In this document: piece by piece, positions 55,707-64,000 of the stretch
Layout: each line of letters opens with the position of its first letter
How positions within the stretch are numbered: the first letter of the stretch is position 1
From: Mycobacterium sp. 852002-51163_SCH5372311
GTDB lineage: Bacteria; Actinomycetota; Actinomycetes; Mycobacteriales; Mycobacteriaceae
Direction: 5' to 3'
Assembly (NCBI RefSeq): GCF_001667115.1
Contig: NZ_LZIJ01000022.1
Span: 18,233 to 82,232, forward strand
DNA: 64,000 nt
Translations under genes and position numbers: made by a program
Notes under the pieces: generated by a model
Database searches by the model: none
Told to the model about the DNA's origin: nothing
Seen by the model: the letters and a program-made list of their open reading frames with translations, nothing else

Positions 55707-56699
55707 TCAGTCGCTGGCGAGCTCGCGGTGCTCGATCACGTCACGTAGCGCACCCATACCGGCACGCTTGCGGAATGCCGGTGCGGTGTAACCGATTACG
55801 GTCGCATCGGTGCGGGCGCGCGCTGTGGCCGAACGTGGCATGTGAAACAGCACCCCGATCTCGCCGAAGTAGTCCCACGGGCCCACCACCTTGATCAATT
55901 CCTCACCGCCGTCTGCCAATTCGCGCACAAGCTCGAACTCACCCTTGGTCACCACGTAGATCAGCTCGCCCGTCGTGGACTGTTCGAACAGCACCTCCCC
56001 GGCCTTGACCTCTAGGGTCTCGGGTGGCCGGCCGTCCGCCGGGAAATCGGGTGTCAACTCGACGACGCGATCGGCCAGCGGCAGCATCCGGGCGTCGTGA
56101 GTCGCGACCACCACCACACGCTCGCCGTCGGCGAGTTCTCGGATCAGCCGCAGCACCTCCTCCACCTGGATGTAGTCCAGGTGCGCGGTAGGTTCGTCGG
56201 CGAGGATCAGCGGCGGATCCAGTGCGATCGCACGAGCGACGGCCACGCGTTGCTGCTGCCCGCCGCTCAGGTCACCGGGGCGGTGTTTCATTCGCTGGTC
56301 AAGGTTGACCCGCGTCAGCAGTTCCTTCGCGCGCTTTCGCGCGGCCGCGCGCGACCACCCCGCCAAGCGCATCGGAATCATCACGTTCTCGAGCGCGGTG
56401 AGGCTCGGGACGAGATTGAACGCCTGAAAGATGATGCCCACCTGATCGCGGCGATATGTCGCCAGCGCTGCGCCCTCCAAAGTCGTGATGTCGACGTCGC
56501 CGAACTTGATTGCCCCAGACTTCGGCCGAAGGATCCCGCCCAGGCAAGACAACAGCGTCGTCTTTCCGCAGCCGCTCGGCCCCAACAGGATCGCCAACGA
56601 ACTGGTCGACACCTCGAGGTTCAACCCGTTGATCGGGCGCAAAGCGTAGCCACCGCTGTAGTACTCGACAACCAGGTTCTGAATGCTGAGATCGGCCAC
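55707..56699 (-). CDS. ABC transporter ATPase with cyclic-nucleotide domain, copy B (Rv0073-like)
   Basis: Protein of 330 residues, a close paralogue of the ATPase at 51776; most positions are identical, including Walker A, LSGGQQQR, ILADEPTAHLD and the cyclic-nucleotide cassette YFGEIGVLFHMPRSATARA. Differences gather in the linker and at the C-terminus. It is 3 bases after its own permease gene. The two copies are transcribed in the same direction with the catalase and cytochrome b561 genes between them. Confidence 0.9.
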   Translation of the reverse strand: MADLSIQNLVVEYYSGGYALRPINGLNLEVSTSSLAILLGPSGCGKTTLLSCLGGILRPKSGAIKFGDVDITTLEGAALATYRRDQVGIIFQAFNLVPSLTALENVMIPMRLAGWSRAAARKRAKELLTRVNLDQRMKHRPGDLSGGQQQRVAVARAIALDPPLILADEPTAHLDYIQVEEVLRLIRELADGERVVVVATHDARMLPLADRVVELTPDFPADGRPPETLEVKAGEVLFEQSTTGELIYVVTKGEFELVRELADGGEELIKVVGPWDYFGEIGVLFHMPRSATARARTDATVIGYTAPAFRKRAGMGALRDVIEHRELASD

Positions 56700-56702
56700 C
56701 GC

Positions 56703-57749
56703 TCACGGACCTCCAAAGGCGAGCGCGGGATCGACGGCGACCACGCGCCTCAGTCCGAGCAGGCTGGCCAGCAGACCGATCACGATCGCGACCACCGGCA
56801 GCGCCAGGTAGGCACCGATTGGCACCTCGACAATCATCGGAAATAGCGGTGCCAGCAGCTGCGCAAGCAGAACGCCCACCACCGCCGCGAGCAACGCGAT
56901 TACGAGCGCCTGCAGAGCGAGGCCCGCCAGAATCGAGCGCGTTGGCGCGCCGATCGCCTTGAACACCGCAAAGTCACGCAGCCGCTCGAGGGCGGAAAGG
57001 TACACAACTGAACCGACGATCAGCACGGCCACGATCCACAACAAGACGGCCACGATAGATATCGAACTGACGGCGACCTTCAACGGGCGCACCAGCTCGT
57101 TGACAGCGCCCGTCCGGTCGAAGGTCTGGTAGCCGTCGGGCAGGGCCCGAGGATTACCTTTTATCCCGATCGAGGTGATCAGCGGCTGTCCGTTGTAGGC
57201 CAGTTGCTGTATGCCGTGGGTCGTCATAAAAATATTGGGAACCGCCATCGCCGTGGAATTGGGCACAATGCCGACGATGTGGAGCACGTGGGCACCGACC
57301 TCCAGGCTGTCGCCGATATGGCGGCCAATCGTGCTGGACACCGCGACCTCGTCCGGCGCCGACGGTGGCCGACCCTCCGGGACCTGCGGCATGCCGGGGC
57401 CATGCTCGGGTGCGCCGAAGGCCGTGACGTTTCGCGTTGAGTTGCCGTCCTTCATCATCGTCACCACGCAGCCCAGTGGAGCGGCGGCCTCGACGCCGGG
57501 CTCAGATGCCACCCGCGCCAGGTCAACCTCGGGGAAGGGTATTGAACCCGCGAAGGGTCCGGCCGCGCCGGTTTTGACGACGAATTGGTCGATGCCGATG
57601 GAATCGATGGTGCGCCGAGCCTCGACCCGGAACCCGTTCGCCAGCCCGGTCAGCACGAGCGTCATCCCGAAGATCAGTCCGGTGCTGAGGATCGTGATGA
57701 CTAGGCGCCGTTTTCGCCATTGCATGTCACGCAGGGCCGCAAACAGCAT
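56703..57749 (-). CDS. FtsX/MacB-type permease, copy B (Rv0072-like)
   Basis: Protein of 348 residues, a close paralogue of copy A with the same four-helix plan and outside domain. The outside domain is less conserved than the helices, suggesting the two copies may see different partners or cargo. Start ATG 57749 (MLFAALRDMQWRKRR). First gene of the cluster 57749-51776. Confidence 0.9.
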   Translation of the reverse strand: MLFAALRDMQWRKRRLVITILSTGLIFGMTLVLTGLANGFRVEARRTIDSIGIDQFVVKTGAAGPFAGSIPFPEVDLARVASEPGVEAAAPLGCVVTMMKDGNSTRNVTAFGAPEHGPGMPQVPEGRPPSAPDEVAVSSTIGRHIGDSLEVGAHVLHIVGIVPNSTAMAVPNIFMTTHGIQQLAYNGQPLITSIGIKGNPRALPDGYQTFDRTGAVNELVRPLKVAVSSISIVAVLLWIVAVLIVGSVVYLSALERLRDFAVFKAIGAPTRSILAGLALQALVIALLAAVVGVLLAQLLAPLFPMIVEVPIGAYLALPVVAIVIGLLASLLGLRRVVAVDPALAFGGP

Positions 57750-58061
57750 TCCCAGAACCTACCAACGCCGACCGCTTTCCTGACCATCTTTTGTGTACCT
57801 ATTACGTGCAAGAATTCGCGACTGGAAGTGCCCAAAAATTCCGCGACGCGCGGACCGCTGACATCCGGTGTTATCCCGGTGGCATAGGATTAGCTCTGTT
57901 TGGAGGTTCTACTGCTCCTCGACTTGGTTACCTCGACTTGGCTACCTCTACGTGGCTGCACAGGATGGACGGCACTGTTCCGTGAGGGTTGAAGCAACAG
58001 CCCCGGTTGGCGAGTGGTTGTCTGAGAACTGTCCCGGTCGGGACGGATGTGAGAAACAGCG
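57750..58061. other. 312-base divergent region with 14-bp triple repeat
   Basis: No gene is supported. Three 14-bp units (CTCGACTTGGTTAC, CTCGACTTGGCTAC, CTCTACGTGGCTGC) run from 57918 to 57959, between the permease and the STAS gene. The region must hold both promoters; I could not fix a sigma-factor consensus. Confidence 0.6.
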
Positions 58062-58430
58062 ATGATCGAACAATCTGGCAACTCCGTCGAACCGACACCG
58101 TTCGATGTCGGAAAACACCAGGCAGGTCAGGCGGTCGTGCTCACCGTCGCAGGCGAAGTGGACATGCTGACCGCGCCAAAGTTGACCGAGGCGATTCAAG
58201 CCGCCCTGGCCGCCAAGCCTGAGACGCTGGTCGTCGATCTGTCGAAGGTGGAATTCCTCGCCTCTGCCGGGATGACCGCCCTCGTCACCGCACAGGCTGA
58301 GGTCGTGGCACCCACTCGGTTCGCGGTCGTCGCGGACGGGCCGGCCACCAGCCGACCGATAAAGCTCATGGGAATCGACAGCGTATTACCGCTCTACAGC
58401 ACGCTGGATAGCGCGCTGAGCGATTGTTGA
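58062..58430 (+). CDS. STAS-domain anti-sigma-factor antagonist
   Basis: Protein of 122 residues with the SpoIIAA-type fold: VVLTVAGEVDMLTAPKL, then VVDLSKVEFLASAGMTAL, where Ser68 is the expected phosphoacceptor. Unphosphorylated, it would bind its anti-sigma partner and free a sigma factor. The kinase gene overlaps its 3' end by 7 bases, giving a classical partner-switch pair. The sigma factor itself is not in the window. Which of the several mycobacterial antagonists this is cannot be told. Confidence 0.88.
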   Translation: MIEQSGNSVEPTPFDVGKHQAGQAVVLTVAGEVDMLTAPKLTEAIQAALAAKPETLVVDLSKVEFLASAGMTALVTAQAEVVAPTRFAVVADGPATSRPIKLMGIDSVLPLYSTLDSALSDC

Positions 58431-58921
58431 TCGTTGGCGGCATTTCGGTGTCTCACATCGACGACCTACCGCGAGACGACCAATCGCGATTCGTGCGAAA
58501 ACGAATTGCCGCAGACGCGTCCAGCGCCGCTCAGACCCGAGCCGAGTTCGGGAACTGGCTTGACAGACATTTCACCCTGGGCGCCGAACGGTTCAACGAC
58601 TTGCTGCTGGCGGTGAACGAAGCCATTGCAAACGCCGCCGAGTTCGCCTACATCGACGCCGCGCAGTGCGGGACCATGGACGTCAGCGCAGATTACGACG
58701 CCCATTCCGACACCCTCGCCGTCACCGTCAACGATCGCGGCCGTTGGCGCCACAACGTGCCGGCACCGGCTGCCCCTGGGCGACAACAGTGTCAGGTTCG
58801 GGGACGCGGAATCCCACTGATGCGGGCGCTCGCCGATGAAGCGATCATCGACGGCACACCGCACGGAACAAGCGTCAGGCTGACCTGGACTGACCTCACC
58901 GGCGCCAGGTCCACCACCTGA
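58424..58921 (+). CDS. Anti-sigma-factor serine kinase (HATPase, RsbW-like)
   Basis: About 165 residues from TTG 58424; GTG 58448 (VSHIDDLPRD) is an alternative start. GHKL ATPase motifs: the N-box NEAIANAAEFAY, the G1 Asp in VNDRGRW and the G2 stretch GRGIPLMRALAD. It would phosphorylate the STAS protein and bind a sigma factor. The overlap with the antagonist gene supports an operon. FAY stands where HAY is usual in the N-box, a small deviation. Confidence 0.85.
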   Translation: MLIVGGISVSHIDDLPRDDQSRFVRKRIAADASSAAQTRAEFGNWLDRHFTLGAERFNDLLLAVNEAIANAAEFAYIDAAQCGTMDVSADYDAHSDTLAVTVNDRGRWRHNVPAPAAPGRQQCQVRGRGIPLMRALADEAIIDGTPHGTSVRLTWTDLTGARSTT

Positions 58922-58959
58922 GCCAGAGCTGCTCGCCGGTGTCCCAGGCGCCGGGCGTA

Positions 58960-59120
58960 ATCCTGAGCGTTCAGCGTGAATCGTCGGTTTTCGGCGTAAA
59001 TCGTCGGCGTTTACGCGTAAATCCTGGGTTTTGCGAGTGAACACAGGGCGGGGTTCCGAACCGCATTTCCGCCCAGGCTTCACAGCCAAAGCCTTCACTT
59101 CACACTAAAAGCCAGGGCGG
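58960..59120. repeat. Composite hairpin/inverted-unit element, copy 4
   Basis: Left side with about four imperfect 20-bp units (GTGAATCGTCGGTTTTCGGC type), a central GGGCGG ... CCGCCC hairpin, then right units with TTCACAGCCAAAGCC and TTCACACTAAAAGCC. It is the most diverged of the four copies in the window. Confidence 0.75.
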
Positions 59121-59196
59121 TCTCAAGCCGTTGGTCCGCCGACCGCGGCGAAAGGATTCATTGACTCAGCCCACGGAGGCGCCTACCGTCAATACA

Positions 59197-59217
59197 TACG
59201 CTACGTGGCGTAGCGTA
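59197..59217. promoter_or_regulatory. TACGCTACG-TGG-CGTAGCGTA operator palindrome
   Basis: Perfect 9-bp arms around 3 bases, 40 bases before the amidohydrolase start. It is TetR-operator-like, but no regulator gene lies next to it, so the protein that binds it is encoded elsewhere. Confidence 0.7.
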
Positions 59218-59256
59218 ATAATCCCTCAAGTCCGGGTTCGCTGCCCTGGAGGCTTC

Positions 59257-61029
59257 ATGTTCGACTTGAAAATCATCGGTGGCACTGTCGTCGACGGCAC
59301 CGGCGCCGAACGCTATCGAGCTGACGTCGGCATCAAGGACGGCAAGATCGTCGACGTCGTCCGCCGCGATGCCGCCGGCCCGGGGGCCGCGGGCCTGGAT
59401 ACGGCCGAAGCCGCTGAAACCATCGACGCGACGGGGCATGTGGTGGCCCCCGGCTTCGTCGACATCCATACCCACTACGACGGTCAGGTCAGCTGGGACA
59501 GCTTGCTGGAGCCGTCGAGTGGGCACGGCGTCACGACTGTGGTCACCGGCAACTGCGGTGTGGGCTTCGCCCCGGTGCGGCCTGGCACCGAGGACTGGCT
59601 GATCGAGTTGATGGAAGGCGTCGAGGACATCCCCGGCACCGCGCTGACCGAGGGCATCACCTGGGGCTGGGAGACCTACCCCGAGTACCTCGACGCCATC
59701 GGCAAGCAGAAGTTCGCGATCGACGTGGGCAGCCAGGTCGCCCACGGCGCCGTCCGCGCCTACGCGATGGGCGAGCGGGGCGCCAAGAACGAGCCCGCCA
59801 CCCCCGACGACATCGCGGCGATGGGCCGACTGGTAACCGAGGCGATGGAAGCCGGCGCGCTCGGTTTTTCCACGTCGCGCACGATGGGACATCGCGCGAT
59901 GGACGGCGAGCCCGTGCCGGGCACGTTCGCCGCCGAGGACGAACTTTTCGGTCTCGGTCGCGCTATGGCGGCCGGTGGTCAAGGTGTCTTCGAACTGGCA
60001 CCACAGGGAGCAGCGGGAGAGGACATCGTCGCCCCCAAGAAGGAATTGGAATGGATGCGGCGACTGGGCGCCGAGATCGACCGGCCGGTGTCGTTCGCAC
60101 TCATTCAGGTGGACGCCGACCCGAACCTGTGGCGCGAGATGTTGGACCTCTCCGCGGCCGCGCATGAGGCGGGCAGCCGATTGCATCCCCAGATCGCGGC
60201 GCGCCCGTTCGGCATGATGATCGGCTTCCAGGGCCATCACGGATTCAGCCATCGGCCCACCTATCGCCGGCTGGCGGCCGAGTGCAGCCGCGAGGATCTC
60301 GCCCAGCGCTTGGCCGAACCCGCGGTGAAGGCCGCGATCCTGGCCGAGGACGACCTGCCCGCCGACCCGACTCTGTTGTTCGACGGCATGTTCGCCTTGG
60401 TCCAGCACTCGCTGGGCCGGCTCTACGCGCTGGGCAATCCGCCGGACTACGAGCCCACGCCGGACCGCACCGTCGCCGCGATCGCCAAAGCCCGCGGCGA
60501 GGATCCACTGTCGACGCTGTACGACCTCATGCTCGAGTCGGACGCGACCGCCATGCTCATGCTGCCCCTGTTCAACTACGCCGACGGCAACCACGACGCG
60601 ATCCGCGAGATGATGCTGCACCCGGCCGGCGTGCTGGGCCTGTCCGACGGCGGCGCCCACTGCGGGATGATCTGCGACGCCTCCTACCCCACATTCCTGC
60701 TGACGCATTGGGCGCGGGATCGCAAGCGCGGCGACAAGTTGTCACTGGAATACGTGATTCGCAAGCAGTCTCGTGACACGGCACATCTGTTCGGGCTGAC
60801 CGACCGCGGCACCATCGAGGCCGGCAAGAAGGCCGACATCAACGTGATCGACCTGGACGCGCTGACGCTGCACCCCGCGGCGATGGCCTTCGACCTGCCC
60901 GCCGGTGGAAACCGGATTCTGCAAGGGGCAAGCGGATACGCGGCGACGATCGTCAGCGGAACCGTGACGCGTCGCAACGACATCGACACCGGGGCCCGTC
61001 CCGGCCGCTTGGTGCGCGGCGCCCGTTGA
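59257..61029 (+). CDS. N-acyl-D-amino-acid deacylase-type amidohydrolase
   Basis: About 590 residues from ATG 59257 with a GGAGG site just ahead. [15 protein letters not shown] and [16 protein letters not shown] (HxH metal ligands) begin the urease-like barrel; [16 protein letters not shown] is typical of the D-aminoacylase branch, and late His residues include GAHCGM. Many mycobacterial members have unproven substrates, so amide hydrolysis is the safest statement. It overlaps or abuts a Rieske oxygenase, so the two may act in series on one compound. A palindromic operator precedes it. Confidence 0.87.
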   Translation: MFDLKIIGGTVVDGTGAERYRADVGIKDGKIVDVVRRDAAGPGAAGLDTAEAAETIDATGHVVAPGFVDIHTHYDGQVSWDSLLEPSSGHGVTTVVTGNCGVGFAPVRPGTEDWLIELMEGVEDIPGTALTEGITWGWETYPEYLDAIGKQKFAIDVGSQVAHGAVRAYAMGERGAKNEPATPDDIAAMGRLVTEAMEAGALGFSTSRTMGHRAMDGEPVPGTFAAEDELFGLGRAMAAGGQGVFELAPQGAAGEDIVAPKKELEWMRRLGAEIDRPVSFALIQVDADPNLWREMLDLSAAAHEAGSRLHPQIAARPFGMMIGFQGHHGFSHRPTYRRLAAECSREDLAQRLAEPAVKAAILAEDDLPADPTLLFDGMFALVQHSLGRLYALGNPPDYEPTPDRTVAAIAKARGEDPLSTLYDLMLESDATAMLMLPLFNYADGNHDAIREMMLHPAGVLGLSDGGAHCGMICDASYPTFLLTHWARDRKRGDKLSLEYVIRKQSRDTAHLFGLTDRGTIEAGKKADINVIDLDALTLHPAAMAFDLPAGGNRILQGASGYAATIVSGTVTRRNDIDTGARPGRLVRGAR

Positions 61030-61034
61030 GGTCC

Positions 61035-62393
61035 ATGAGCAACTCGCTGACCGCCGGCAATCCGGCCCGCACCCGCCCCCATACTCAAGAGGACGCGATC
61101 GGCACACCGCCGGAAAGCCCAACGCTGGTGCCGGCCGAGCGGTATTACTCTCCGGCGTTCGCGGCGCTGGAGTTCGAGCGAATGTGGCCGAAGGTTTGGC
61201 AGATCGCGTGCATGGTCGACCATGTCGCAGAAGCGGGCGACTACTTCGAATACCGTTGCGGCCCATACGGAGTGCTGATTGTTCGCGGTGACGACGGCGT
61301 GCTGCGCGCATTCCAGAACGCGTGTCGGCACCGCGGCAATTCGGTGTGCGTGGGCTCGGGTTCGGGCCTGCGCGAACTCAAGTGCGGCTACCACGGCTGG
61401 ACCTGGGACCTGGCCGGCATGCTCAAGCGGGTGCCTAACCGCAAGGGATTCGGCGCGCTACGAATGTCGGACTTCCCATTGGTGCCGGTTCGGGTCGACA
61501 CCTGGGAAGGGCTCGTCTTCGTCAACCTCGATCTCAACGCGATGCCGTTGCTCGACTACCTGGAAGCCATACCGGAAGACGTCGCCTGGACCAATCTGAG
61601 CGACTTTCGCTGCTACGCCACGCTGACCATCGAGGTCGATGCCAACTGGAAGACGATCGCCGACGGCTACAGCGAGACCTATCACATCCAGACGCTGCAT
61701 CCCGAACTGCTGCGGTGTGTAGACGATATCCATGCGCCACAACAGATTTGGGGGCACACGGGTAAATCCGACCAACCCTACGGTGTGCAGAGCCCACGCT
61801 TTGACGGCGCGCTGAGCGACCAAGAGGTTTGGGACGCTTACGTTTACACGCAGGGCGCACTCATGGGCGCACCGGAAGGCACGCCGTTCCCCGCCGACGA
61901 ACGCCAGCCCGGACAGACAGTGCAAGACCTGATTGCAGCACGAACCCGAGCGTTTGCGGCGCAACGCGGAGTGGACCTGGATTGGGCTGACACCGACCGG
62001 GTCACGCGGCTGCACCAGTACAACGTGTTCCCCAACATGACGTTTCTGACCAACGCCGACCACCTGACGATCATGTGCTCGCGACCCGGCCCCGATCCCG
62101 ATAAGGGCGAGATGGTCATCTTCTTGATGACGCGGATGCCGCCGGGTGCGCCGCGGAACAAGCCGACCGACGTACGCACCACCGCAGGCGAAGCCGAACC
62201 AGGCCTGGTGCTCACGCAAGACGTCCGGGTTCTCGCGGGCTTGCAGCGGGGCATGCACCAGCCCGGTTTCACGCACCTGGTGCTGTCCAACGAGGAGCGG
62301 CGGGTGATCAACATGCACCGCAATCTCGAGCGCTACCTCGACCTGCCCGAATCGGAGCGGATGACCGGGGGCGATACCGGCCGGCCGAAGTGA
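61035..62393 (+). CDS. Rieske [2Fe-2S] oxygenase, alpha subunit
   Basis: About 452 residues from ATG 61035; TTG 61026 is an in-frame alternative. Rieske ligands are in CRHRGNS and CGYHGWTW. The iron site follows in DGYSETYHIQTLH. It is longer than the Rieske protein at 3321 and clearly a different subgroup, close to aromatic and sterol hydroxylases. Electron-transfer partners are not nearby. It sits between the amidohydrolase and the phosphatase, which overlaps its stop by four bases (GTGA). Confidence 0.87.
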   Translation: MSNSLTAGNPARTRPHTQEDAIGTPPESPTLVPAERYYSPAFAALEFERMWPKVWQIACMVDHVAEAGDYFEYRCGPYGVLIVRGDDGVLRAFQNACRHRGNSVCVGSGSGLRELKCGYHGWTWDLAGMLKRVPNRKGFGALRMSDFPLVPVRVDTWEGLVFVNLDLNAMPLLDYLEAIPEDVAWTNLSDFRCYATLTIEVDANWKTIADGYSETYHIQTLHPELLRCVDDIHAPQQIWGHTGKSDQPYGVQSPRFDGALSDQEVWDAYVYTQGALMGAPEGTPFPADERQPGQTVQDLIAARTRAFAAQRGVDLDWADTDRVTRLHQYNVFPNMTFLTNADHLTIMCSRPGPDPDKGEMVIFLMTRMPPGAPRNKPTDVRTTAGEAEPGLVLTQDVRVLAGLQRGMHQPGFTHLVLSNEERRVINMHRNLERYLDLPESERMTGGDTGRPK

Positions 62394-63136
62394 CCGGTTT
62401 GCAGTTTGCAGGTCTTAGCGACATCGGTTGTCTACGGACCAACAACCAGGACTGCTGGGGCGCCGACCCCGAACAGTCCCTGTTCATGGTCGCCGACGGC
62501 GTGGCCTGCAGCACCGACGGCGCTGTGGCCGCTCACCTGGTGGTTGAGTTGCTGCCGACGTATGTGGGTCGCCACCTCAAGGCGGACCTCGACGCTGCGA
62601 CGGCATCCGAGTCGCTGGGGCGCGCTGTCACGGAATTCTGCGCTGACTTTCGCGCTTACGCCGCCACCGATTCCCGCGTTGCCGGCGCCAACAGCACCCT
62701 GGTGGCGGTGGTCGTTTCGGGATCCCGCGCGTTGCTCGCCCACCTCGGGGACAGCCGTGCCTACCTCTACCGCGAGCAGCAGCTAGAGCGCCTCACTCGT
62801 GATCACAGCCTGATCCAGGAACTGATCGACGCGGGCGAGCTCGCTGTCGAGGACGCCAACGAGCACCCCGGCCGAAACATCATCACCCGCCACATTGCGA
62901 TGCATCCGCGGGCGCTGCCGGATACCGCGGCCGTCGAGCTGCTTTCCGGTGATCGGATCCTGCTGTCCAGCGACGGTCTGCATGGGGTCGTCGACGACGG
63001 GGCACTGGCTCAAATACTCGATGCGCATTCTGAGCCCGGCGATGCCTGTGCGGCACTGATCGACGCCGCAAAGCGCGCGGGTGGACCCGACAACATCACT
63101 GCTGTGGTGATCGACATAACCGAGACCGGGCAATAG
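62390..63136 (+). CDS. PP2C-family Ser/Thr phosphatase
   Basis: Protein of 248 residues from GTG 62390. Metal and phosphate motifs: RTNNQD, FMVADGVACS (the usual DGMGG loop is altered), HLGDSRAYLYR and GGPDNITAVV. It is cytoplasmic with no membrane segment, unlike PstP. PP2C enzymes often reset STAS antagonists, and a STAS/kinase pair lies 3.5 kb away, but operon coupling is to the Rieske gene. Its target is not known. Confidence 0.87.
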   Translation: MTGLQFAGLSDIGCLRTNNQDCWGADPEQSLFMVADGVACSTDGAVAAHLVVELLPTYVGRHLKADLDAATASESLGRAVTEFCADFRAYAATDSRVAGANSTLVAVVVSGSRALLAHLGDSRAYLYREQQLERLTRDHSLIQELIDAGELAVEDANEHPGRNIITRHIAMHPRALPDTAAVELLSGDRILLSSDGLHGVVDDGALAQILDAHSEPGDACAALIDAAKRAGGPDNITAVVIDITETGQ

Positions 63137-63173
63137 TGTTGCAGCCCAAGGTCGTCTACGAAAGAAACAATGA

Positions 63174-63854
63174 ATGGTCAGCGCCAGAGCCTTGGTGGCG
63201 GTCGCCGCGTCTGTGAGTGCGGCCCTCGTTCTCGTGGGCTGCTCAACGCCGCAACGTCCGACAAGTTCCGGCGGAACCACCCCGCAGACACAGTCCGCAT
63301 CCCCGTCGGCGTCTCCGTCGGGTCAGGTGACAACCACGTCCTCCGCCGCGCCGGCGTCCAATGATCCGAGGCGCACCGGCAAGGCCGAGGGACTCCAGAT
63401 CACCATCTATCCGCAAGAGGGCACCACGGTGCGGCCGGGTGGGCCCCCGATGCGCTTCGGTATCACGCTGTTCAACACCACCGCCAACGACATAACGCAG
63501 GTGGGAATGGTGGTGTCGTTGGGCCACTGTTCGTGCGGCTCGCCCGAGCAACACATGATGCCGCAGGGGTCGATGCGCATGCTCGATCCGAACACCAAAG
63601 CGTGGGTCGCGGCACCGTACGTCCGCGAGGCGGGCGGGATGGACTTCATCCTGCAGTCCCTGGTCCCGCCGTTCGACGTGAAGCACGGTGGTCAGGTCGT
63701 CACCTATGAGCTCGAGATGCAGCTCGACGCCAAGCAGGATTTCGCCGTCACCAAGGGCGACGGCGCCATCAACGTGACGAGGACCGACGCCGCCACGCAC
63801 AATCCGATCGGCACCAGTCCCACTGCATCGCTTCGCATTTCGGTCGAACCCTAA
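63174..63854 (+). CDS. Lipoprotein of unknown function
   Basis: Protein of 226 residues from ATG 63174. The signal peptide ends in LVLVGC with the lipidated Cys at 23, followed by a Ser/Thr/Pro linker and one beta-sandwich-like domain (about 65-225) containing a Cys pair in HCSCGS. It should be anchored outside the membrane. I do not recognise a family. It follows the phosphatase by 37 bases and may be co-transcribed with it. Confidence 0.75.
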   Translation: MVSARALVAVAASVSAALVLVGCSTPQRPTSSGGTTPQTQSASPSASPSGQVTTTSSAAPASNDPRRTGKAEGLQITIYPQEGTTVRPGGPPMRFGITLFNTTANDITQVGMVVSLGHCSCGSPEQHMMPQGSMRMLDPNTKAWVAAPYVREAGGMDFILQSLVPPFDVKHGGQVVTYELEMQLDAKQDFAVTKGDGAINVTRTDAATHNPIGTSPTASLRISVEP

Positions 63855-64000
63855 GCGGTTCAGCCCCCTTGCCGATCTAATTAGTACCGCGTAGGTGCTG
63901 TATACATCAGCCTCCGAGCTGGTGCGGAACCCCGGCTTGGCTCAATTTTGTGTGCATCGTCAGGGTAGATCGTGATTAGCGTGTTGCGGAGGTGGTCGGG

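Larger units (their letters stand above)
58922..59256. other. 335-base intergenic region
   Basis: No supported gene. It holds copy 4 of the composite repeat and a palindromic operator ahead of the amidohydrolase gene. Confidence 0.6.

Noticed and set aside
59158..60708. 516-codon open frame on the minus strand
   Set aside because: Antisense to the amidohydrolase; composition is His/Arg/Gly-rich and no family motif is seen.
1..64000. Insertion sequences, prophage or integrase genes
   Set aside because: No transposase, integrase or phage structural protein could be recognised; mobility is suggested only by the short repeats.

Overview
This is a gene-dense, high-GC stretch of an actinobacterial chromosome, almost certainly a non-tuberculous Mycobacterium. 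The best evidence is a five-gene block at 39399-46880 that matches the M. tuberculosis Rv0097-Rv0101 isonitrile lipopeptide locus gene for gene, with FadD10 and FcoT recognisable on sight. Supporting evidence is two copies of the Rv0072/Rv0073-type ABC unit, paired acyl-CoA dehydrogenase, thiolase and DUF35 lipid catabolism genes, and frequent GTG starts and 4-bp ATGA/GTGA overlaps. I see no transposase, tRNA, rRNA or CRISPR array.

Layout. 1-3093: a His-rich metal-binding protein (5' end outside the window) and a copper-type P1B ATPase. 3321-18376: a mosaic of short units, many with a divergent regulator: a Rieske oxygenase and PaaX regulator, an alpha/beta hydrolase, a UGSC (Cys form) pair with a LysR regulator, a nitronate monooxygenase, a Tat-exported deacetylase, a TetR/glycosyltransferase pair, a MarR/esterase-lipoprotein pair, a TetR/hydrolase pair and an SDR. 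18447-32441: two catabolic blocks for one or more unknown CoA-linked substrates. The first holds PadR, DUF35, thiolase, a small protein, a double CoA-transferase and an amidohydrolase; next come an NTF2-like protein and LacI; the second holds an aldehyde dehydrogenase, a DUF35 without cysteines, thiolase, a double acyl-CoA dehydrogenase and TetR. 33119-39239: a cyclase-STAND ATPase, a DUF1214 protein, a sulfotransferase and a methyltransferase.

39399-50757 is the most striking region: the isonitrile lipopeptide operon (Fe/2OG oxidase, thioesterase, FadD10, ACP and a single-module C-A-T-R NRPS), followed on the same strand by a 1203-residue protein joining a right-handed beta-helix to three CbbX/EccA-like AAA+ domains. 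50780-57749: class I aldolase, then two near-duplicate ABC ATPase (with cyclic-nucleotide domain) and FtsX-permease pairs flanking a catalase-like peroxidase and cytochrome b561. 58062-63854: STAS antagonist and anti-sigma kinase, a D-aminoacylase-type amidohydrolase, a second Rieske oxygenase, a PP2C phosphatase and a lipoprotein.

Two families of non-coding repeats recur between genes. One is a composite element (20-bp tandem units, a GGGCGG/CCGCCC hairpin, then the same units inverted) at about 3081, 17450, 26733 and 58960. The other is a long hairpin with GAGCAGACGC arms at 15392, 18382 and 35899; the last copy lies in frame inside a coding sequence. Functions are inferred from motifs read by eye; no database search was possible.
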